NCBI RefSeq assembly: GCF_902459725.1
Contig: NZ_CABPSH010000002.1
Coordinates: forward strand, 744,001-808,000
Source of the DNA: Pandoraea eparura
GTDB lineage: Bacteria > Pseudomonadota > Gammaproteobacteria > Burkholderiales > Burkholderiaceae
DNA length: 64,000 bases
Direction of reading: 5' to 3'
The translations under genes were made by a program, and so were the position numbers. The stretch's first letter is position 1. Each line of letters starts with the position of its first letter. Below are positions 58,950 through 64,000 of this stretch, in pieces. The notes beneath the pieces were generated by a model. That model was not told the DNA's origin and did not search any database. It saw only the letters and a program-made list of their open reading frames with translations.

Positions 58950-59938
58950 TGCTGGTACGTTACCGTTTTTGGCTGCTCGCCGCCGCCGTCACGCTGATCC
59001 TGCCTGTCACGCTGTCCTCGGGCACGCTCGCGACCGAAGTGCTCGTCTACGCGCTGGCCGCGCTCGGCTGCAATCTGCTGCTCGGCTACACCGGACTGCT
59101 CTCGTTCGGCCAGGGCATCTTCTTCGGCCTGGGCAGCTACACGCTCGGCATCCTGCTCACGCGCTGGGCGCTGCCCATGCCGCTCGCCGTCGTCGCATCG
59201 ATCGTGTTGGGCGCCGGGGTCGCAGCCATCGTCGGCAGCTTTGCGATCCGGCAGAAGGGCACCTACTTCGTGATGCTCACGCTGGCCTGCGCGCAGATGT
59301 TCTACTTCCTTGCCTACACCGCGACGGACTGGACCGGCGGCGACAACGGGCTGCTCGACATCCCGCGTCAGTCGCTCGCGCTGGGCGGCAAGACGCTGAT
59401 CCCGCTCGAGACGCCCTGGCAGTACTACACCTTCGTCGCCGTCGTTTTCCTGATCGTCTTCGCGGTGCTGTTGCGCGTGGCCGATTCCGTGTTCGGCCGC
59501 ACGCTGCTCGCCATTCGCGACAACGAAGCCCGCGCGGCCGCCATCGGCTATCACGTGAAGACGTTCAAGCTCGTGGCCTTCGCCATCTCCGGCGCCGTCA
59601 CGGCGCTGGCGGGCGCGTTGCACGCGCTCATGACGGGCATCGCACCGCTGTCCAACATCGAGTACCACTCGAGCGAAATGATCCTCGTGATGACGGTCAT
59701 CGGCGGGACGGGCAATCTCTTCGCCTCGGTGCTGGGCGCCGCGTTCTATGTGCTCGCCGCCGATTGGCTCTCCACGCTGTGGCCGCGCTGGCTGCTGTTG
59801 CTCGGCCTGCTGCTCATCGCGGTGAGTCTGTTCATGCATCGCGGCCTGTGGGGCGTTGGCGAATCGTTGTGGTATCGCATCACCGGCAAGCACGACGAGC
59901 ACGACGGCAAACTGGATACGCAGGGAGACCCGACATGA
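58946..59938 (+). CDS. Branched-chain-type ABC transporter permease (LivM-like)
   Basis: A 330-residue permease with about ten helices and LivM features: NLLLGYTGLLSFGQGIFFGLGSYT, QKGTYFVMLTLACAQM, and IRDNEARAAAIGYHVKTFKLVAFAISGAVTALAGALHA. The start overlaps the LivH-like stop; the site is GGGAGGGG. Confidence 0.94.
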   Translation: MMLVRYRFWLLAAAVTLILPVTLSSGTLATEVLVYALAALGCNLLLGYTGLLSFGQGIFFGLGSYTLGILLTRWALPMPLAVVASIVLGAGVAAIVGSFAIRQKGTYFVMLTLACAQMFYFLAYTATDWTGGDNGLLDIPRQSLALGGKTLIPLETPWQYYTFVAVVFLIVFAVLLRVADSVFGRTLLAIRDNEARAAAIGYHVKTFKLVAFAISGAVTALAGALHALMTGIAPLSNIEYHSSEMILVMTVIGGTGNLFASVLGAAFYVLAADWLSTLWPRWLLLLGLLLIAVSLFMHRGLWGVGESLWYRITGKHDEHDGKLDTQGDPT

Positions 59939-60702
59939 GCGACGCTCTCATCGAAGCCGCCGGCATCGTCAAACGCTACGGCAAATTCACCGCGCTGCAC
60001 GGCGTCGATCTGCGTGTGGCCCCGCGCACTGTGCACTCGGTCATCGGCCCGAACGGCGCGGGCAAGACTACGCTGTTTCACATGCTCACCGGCACGGTAC
60101 CGGTCTCGGGCGGACGCATCCTGTTCGATGGTCACGACGTCACCACCGAAGCCGATTACCGGCGCGTGCAACGCGGCATCGCGCGCTCGTTTCAAGTCAC
60201 TGCGCTCTTTCAGAATCTGTCGGTGCGCGAGAACCTGCGGCTCGCCGCGCTGGGCGTGACGCCGCGCCGCGCGCTCTCATGCTGGCGCAAGGCGGACGGC
60301 CCGCGGGCCTGCGCGTCCGTCGTCGACGACGTACTCACGCGCCTCGCGCTCACACGTCATGCCGGCACGGCGGCGGGCGCGCTCTCGCACGGGCAGCAAC
60401 GCCGTCTCGAGGTGGGCATGGCGCTCGCGGCGCGTCCCAAGGCGATCTTCCTCGATGAGCCGACGTCAGGCATGGGCATCGACGATCTCGACGACATGAA
60501 GCAACTCATCCGCGGTCTGCGCGACGATCACACCGTCGTGCTCATCGAACACAACATGAATATCGTGATGGACATCTCCGACACCATCACCGTGATGCAG
60601 CAAGGCCGCGTGCTCGTCGAAGGCAAGCCGGACGCCATTCGTGCCGACGAACGGGTGCGCGCCGCCTATCTCGGCAACATGATCACCGGAGGCCGCGCAT
60701 GA
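59935..60702 (+). CDS. Branched-chain-type ABC transporter ATPase (LivG-like)
   Basis: A 255-residue ATPase: Walker A GPNGAGKTTL, signature ALSHGQQRRLEVGMAL (SHGQQ in place of SGGQ, as in many LivG-type ATPases), Walker B KAIFLDEPTSGMG and the switch IEHNM. It overlaps both neighbours by 4 bases. Confidence 0.94.
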   Translation: MSDALIEAAGIVKRYGKFTALHGVDLRVAPRTVHSVIGPNGAGKTTLFHMLTGTVPVSGGRILFDGHDVTTEADYRRVQRGIARSFQVTALFQNLSVRENLRLAALGVTPRRALSCWRKADGPRACASVVDDVLTRLALTRHAGTAAGALSHGQQRRLEVGMALAARPKAIFLDEPTSGMGIDDLDDMKQLIRGLRDDHTVVLIEHNMNIVMDISDTITVMQQGRVLVEGKPDAIRADERVRAAYLGNMITGGRA

Positions 60703-61400
60703 TCCTCGACGTGGAAGGCATTCACAGCTATTACGGCAAGAGTCACATCCTGCAGGGCGTCTCGCTGCGCGTGGGCGACGGCGAACTCGTCACGCTGCTC
60801 GGGCGCAACGGCGCGGGCAAGTCGACCACGCTCAAGACGATTGCGGGCGTCGTGCCGCCCAAGGCCGGCAGCATCGCGTTTCTGGGCAAGCCCGTCGCCG
60901 GACAGCCCGCGCATCGCATTGCCGCGCGCGGCGTGTGTTTCGTGCCCGAGCATCGCGGCATCTTCAAGTTGCTCACCGTCGAGGAGAACCTCAAGCTCGG
61001 TGCGCGCCGCGATTCGCCGTGGCAGCTTGCCGACATCTATCGCATCTTTCCGCGGTTGCAGGAGCGCCGCAAGAACGGCGGCGCGCAACTCTCCGGCGGC
61101 GAGCAGCAGATGCTGGCCATCGGACGTGCGCTGATGAATCACCCGCGCCTGCTCATGCTCGACGAGCCGGTCGAAGGACTCGCCCCGGTGATCGTCGAGG
61201 AGATCGTGGCGCAGTTGAAGCTCATCAAGCAAGCGGGCGTCGCGATCCTGCTCGTCGAACAGAATCTGGAGGTCTGCACACAGCTCGCCGACCGGCATTA
61301 CATCGTCGAGCAAGGCGTGATCGTGTACGGCGCGGACAACGCTGCGTTTCTCGCCGACGAGGTCGTCAAGGACCGTTACCTCGGCGTGGGCGTGGCTTGA
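60699..61400 (+). CDS. Branched-chain-type ABC transporter ATPase (LivF-like)
   Basis: A 233-residue ATPase: GRNGAGKSTTLKTI, signature LSGGEQQMLAIGRALM, Walker B LLMLDEPVEGLAP and LVEQNLEV. Last of the five transporter genes; a 120-base gap separates it from the hydrolase. Confidence 0.94.
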   Translation: MILDVEGIHSYYGKSHILQGVSLRVGDGELVTLLGRNGAGKSTTLKTIAGVVPPKAGSIAFLGKPVAGQPAHRIAARGVCFVPEHRGIFKLLTVEENLKLGARRDSPWQLADIYRIFPRLQERRKNGGAQLSGGEQQMLAIGRALMNHPRLLMLDEPVEGLAPVIVEEIVAQLKLIKQAGVAILLVEQNLEVCTQLADRHYIVEQGVIVYGADNAAFLADEVVKDRYLGVGVA

Positions 61401-61520
61401 GCCGCCCGACCCCAATTTCCCCCAAAGCGCGCCGCCACGCCCCCATGCGGCGGGGCGAGCGCGCCACTCTGCCAACGCAGGCGTCAGCGCGACCGTCGCG
61501 GCGTCTGCCCTGAAGGACTG

Positions 61521-62798
61521 ATGAACATGGAACGTCTCGATCAACCGGCAGCCGCAGTACGCGTCGACGGCGCGCGCCTGTGGGACAGCCTCATGCAACT
61601 CGCGCAAATCGGCGCGACTGCGAAGGGCGGCGTGTGCCGCCTCGCCCTGACCGATCTCGACCGGCAGGGCCGCGATCTGTTTGTCACGTGGGCCAAGGCG
61701 ATCGGCTGCACGGTGCGCGTCGACGCGATCGGCAATATCTTCGCGCGCCGCCCAGGCCGCAACGACGCGCTCCCGCCCGTCATGACCGGCAGCCACATCG
61801 ACACCCAGCCGACCGGCGGCAAGTTCGACGGCAACTACGGCGTGCTCGCCGGGCTGGAAGTGCTGCGCACGCTCAACGACAACGGCATCGTGACCGACGC
61901 GCCACTCGAAGTCGCCGTCTGGACCAACGAGGAAGGTTCGCGTTTCGTGCCCGTGATGATGGGCTCCGGTGTCTACGCGGGCGCCTTCACGCTGGAGCAC
62001 GCGCTCGCCCAGAAGGATCACGACGGCGTGAGCGTTGCCGACGCCCTGTGCGCTATCGGCTACGCCGGTGCGGCATCGGCCGTGGGTGAAGCGGGCGCTG
62101 TCGGCGCGTATTTCGAAGCGCACATCGAGCAAGGGCCGGTGCTCGAAGCGCATGGGAAGACCATCGGCGTGGTGCAGGGTGCGCTCGGTCAGCGCTGGTA
62201 CGACGTAACCGTCACGGGCATGGAGGCCCACGCGGGCCCTACGCCAATGGAACTACGCCGCGACGCGCTGCTCGCCGCCGCACAATTGATCCAGGCCGTG
62301 AACCGCATCGCCTGCGAGCACGCGCCGCATGCTCGCGGCACGGTAGGCTGGGTCGACAACTATCCGAACTCGCGCAACGTGATTCCTGGCCGCGTGAAGC
62401 TCTCCGTCGATCTGCGCGCCGCCGACGACGCCACGCTCGACGCACTCGACGCCAAGCTGCGCGCCGCGTGCGCCGCGTGCGCCGCGTTGGGCACGAACGG
62501 CATCGACGTCGCCATCGAACCGGTCGTGTACTTTCCGCCGCAGCCGTTTGCACCGGAACTCGTCGAGGCGATTCGCTCGGGCGCGCAGGCGCTTGGCCTG
62601 TCGTCGATGGATGCCATCAGCGGTGCGGGGCACGATGCGGTCTATCTGGCGCGCGTCGCCCCGACGGCGATGATCTTCGTGCCGTGCAAGGACGGCATCA
62701 GTCACAACGAGATCGAAGACGCCGATCCGGCGCATCTCGAAGCCGGTTGCAACGTGCTGTTGCAGGCGATGTTGCAACGCGCGGGAGGTGTCGCATGA
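61521..62798 (+). CDS. M20-family N-carbamoyl-amino-acid hydrolase / allantoate amidohydrolase-like
   Basis: A 425-residue amidohydrolase of the carbamoylase/allantoate branch of M20. Metal and substrate blocks: TGSHIDTQPTGGKFDGNYGVLAGLE (His, Asp), TNEEGSRFVPVMMGS (Glu), EAHIEQGPVLE, the dimerisation lid (GMEAHAGPTPM, NYPNSRNVIPG) and the final metal His in GISHNEIE. It overlaps the M81 gene by 4 bases. Typical substrates are N-carbamoyl amino acids, allantoate or ureidoglycolate; which applies here is unknown. Confidence 0.9.
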   Translation: MNMERLDQPAAAVRVDGARLWDSLMQLAQIGATAKGGVCRLALTDLDRQGRDLFVTWAKAIGCTVRVDAIGNIFARRPGRNDALPPVMTGSHIDTQPTGGKFDGNYGVLAGLEVLRTLNDNGIVTDAPLEVAVWTNEEGSRFVPVMMGSGVYAGAFTLEHALAQKDHDGVSVADALCAIGYAGAASAVGEAGAVGAYFEAHIEQGPVLEAHGKTIGVVQGALGQRWYDVTVTGMEAHAGPTPMELRRDALLAAAQLIQAVNRIACEHAPHARGTVGWVDNYPNSRNVIPGRVKLSVDLRAADDATLDALDAKLRAACAACAALGTNGIDVAIEPVVYFPPQPFAPELVEAIRSGAQALGLSSMDAISGAGHDAVYLARVAPTAMIFVPCKDGISHNEIEDADPAHLEAGCNVLLQAMLQRAGGVA

Positions 62799-64000
62799 AA
62801 GTGATGATCGCGCGGATGAATCACGAGACAAACACGTTCTCGCCGGTGCCCACCCCGCTCGACGCCTTCGGCCATCGGGGACCGACGTATGACGAGGCCG
62901 CCTATCGCGACAACAAGGGCATGCGCACGGCGATGGCCGCGTTCATCGATCTGGCCGAGGCCGCCGGGGCGCAGCTGGTGACGCCCGTGTCCGCCGCGGC
63001 CAACCCGAGCGGCCCGGTCGCGGCGAGCGCCTACGACGCCCTGTGCGACCGGATCGTGGCGGCGGCGAGCGGTGTCGATGCGATCCTGCTCGATCTGCAC
63101 GGCGCGATGGTGGCGGAAAACAGCGACGACGGCGAGGGCGATCTGCTGGCGCGCGTGCGCGCGGCCGCGCCCGATACGCCGATCGCCGTCGCGCTCGACC
63201 TGCATGCGAACGTGACACCGAAGATCGTGGTGAACGCCGATATCGTCGTGGGCTTCAAGACGTATCCGCACATCGACATGTACGAGACAGGCGAGCACGC
63301 CGGCCGTCTGCTTTTCGAAATGTTGGCGGGCCAACGCCGCCCTCGCGTGGTGTGGCAACAACCGCCGTTGATGGTACATACGCTGCGCAGCACAAGCCAC
63401 GGTGGCGCGATGAAGCGAGCGCTCGACGCGGCGCGGCGCGCCGAAGCCGAGGAGGGCATTCCCGCCGTGTCGGTGTTCTCGGGCTTTTCACTCGCGGACA
63501 TCCCCGCGCCGTGCATCAGTGTGGTCGTGACGGCGGGCGACGGTGACGACGGCGTGGCGCGTGCGCAGGCCGTCGCCGACCGCATTGCCGCACAGGTGTG
63601 GGAGGCACGCGACGAATTCGTCTACCGCAGCGCGCCGCTGGGCGAATCGATTGCCGAAGCGAAGCGTCTGGCCGAAGGCGCGGACAAGCCGGTGCTGCTG
63701 CTCGACCACAGCGACAACTGCATGTCGGGCGGCACGTGCGACACGATGGACGTGCTCGAAGCGGCGCTCGCGGCCGGGCTGACCGGTATTGGCGTCGGCC
63801 CGCTGTGCGACCCGGAGGCGGTCGCAACGTTGATCGCCGCAGGCGAGGGCGCTGAGGTGACGCTGGCCGTCGGCAACAAACGCGCGCTGACACAATTGGG
63901 CATCGTCAAGACGCCGCCGGTGCTCACGGGCATCGTGCGCAAGATCGGCGACGGCGAATATGTCGTGAGCGGACCGACGTACACGGGGCAACGCTGCTAC
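62795..64000 (+). CDS. M81/MlrC-family metallopeptidase-like protein (partial)
   Basis: The first 402 residues of a protein cut by the window end. It starts MKVMIARMNHETNTFSP, and has LDLHGAMVAENSDDGEGDLL, VALDLHANVTPKIV, TYPHIDMYETGEHAG and DHSDNCMSGGTCDTMDVLEA, hallmarks of M81 (microcystinase C, MlrC). Zinc ligands probably include the Asp-His pairs in LDLHG and the HIDMYE His. Members often accompany ABC transporters and M20 amidohydrolases; natural substrates are mostly unknown. Translation is coupled to the M20 gene. Confidence 0.9.
   Translation, partial: MKVMIARMNHETNTFSPVPTPLDAFGHRGPTYDEAAYRDNKGMRTAMAAFIDLAEAAGAQLVTPVSAAANPSGPVAASAYDALCDRIVAAASGVDAILLDLHGAMVAENSDDGEGDLLARVRAAAPDTPIAVALDLHANVTPKIVVNADIVVGFKTYPHIDMYETGEHAGRLLFEMLAGQRRPRVVWQQPPLMVHTLRSTSHGGAMKRALDAARRAEAEEGIPAVSVFSGFSLADIPAPCISVVVTAGDGDDGVARAQAVADRIAAQVWEARDEFVYRSAPLGESIAEAKRLAEGADKPVLLLDHSDNCMSGGTCDTMDVLEAALAAGLTGIGVGPLCDPEAVATLIAAGEGAEVTLAVGNKRALTQLGIVKTPPVLTGIVRKIGDGEYVVSGPTYTGQRCY

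Overview
The window is about 64 kb of GC-rich chromosomal DNA from a betaproteobacterium of the family Burkholderiaceae, most like Pandoraea or a near relative. This taxonomic call is an inference from gene content, gene order and protein style: gatCAB, mreBCD-mrdAB, rsmB-DUF4390-ntrYX and a queCED cluster. I see no insertion sequence, prophage, CRISPR array or rRNA, so this is a mostly ordinary core segment with a more accessory right half. The only RNA gene found is tRNA-Phe.

Layout. 1-5 kb (minus strand): class III-like PPK2, then the gatC-gatA-lipoprotein-gatB cluster for transamidation of mischarged tRNA. 5.5-11.8 kb (plus): the rod-shape/elongasome operon mreB-mreC-mreD-mrdA-mrdB, closed by a strong terminator. 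11.8-13.1 kb: a Sel1-repeat protein and a DsrE-like periplasmic protein. 13.2-15.7 kb: the preQ0 genes queC-queE-queD, with a small unknown ORF just past their terminator. 15.9 kb: tRNA-Phe with its own promoter and terminator. 16-26 kb (minus): def, an ArnT-like glycosyltransferase, fmt, htpX, rsmB, DUF4390 and an NtrY/NtrX-like two-component pair whose regulator has no AAA+ domain. 26-31 kb (plus): dprA, a thioredoxin-like protein and DNA topoisomerase III. 31-34 kb: a LysR regulator divergent from hemN, which has an FNR-like box at class II spacing.

34-39.5 kb: a CstA/BtsT-family carbon transporter with its YbdD partner, divergent from a Cache-domain histidine kinase and a NarL-type regulator, then a FitAB-type toxin-antitoxin pair. 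39.7-46 kb: GTP-dependent PEP carboxykinase, a D-2-hydroxyacid dehydrogenase, a PaaI-type thioesterase, an internally duplicated periplasmic protein, DoxX and a Spy/LTXXQ-type protein. 46-49.3 kb: a Fur-box-preceded catecholate siderophore receptor with its PiuC dioxygenase. Divergent from it, across an array of eight perfect 10-bp repeats, is a 1251-residue regulator combining a BTAD domain, a cyclase-homology domain that has lost its metal-binding residues, a STAND ATPase and helical repeats.

53.6-64 kb: a molybdopterin-domain protein, agmatine deiminase, then an FCD-type GntR regulator divergent from a seven-gene operon. That operon holds a branched-chain-type ABC transporter (binding protein, two permeases, two ATPases), an M20-family carbamoylase and an M81/MlrC-family metalloprotein cut by the window end. 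The regulator and operon share a compact promoter/operator region. They look like an uptake-plus-hydrolysis system for an amide or N-carbamoyl compound whose identity cannot be read from sequence. This operon and the BTAD regulator with its repeat array are the best candidates for undescribed biology here.
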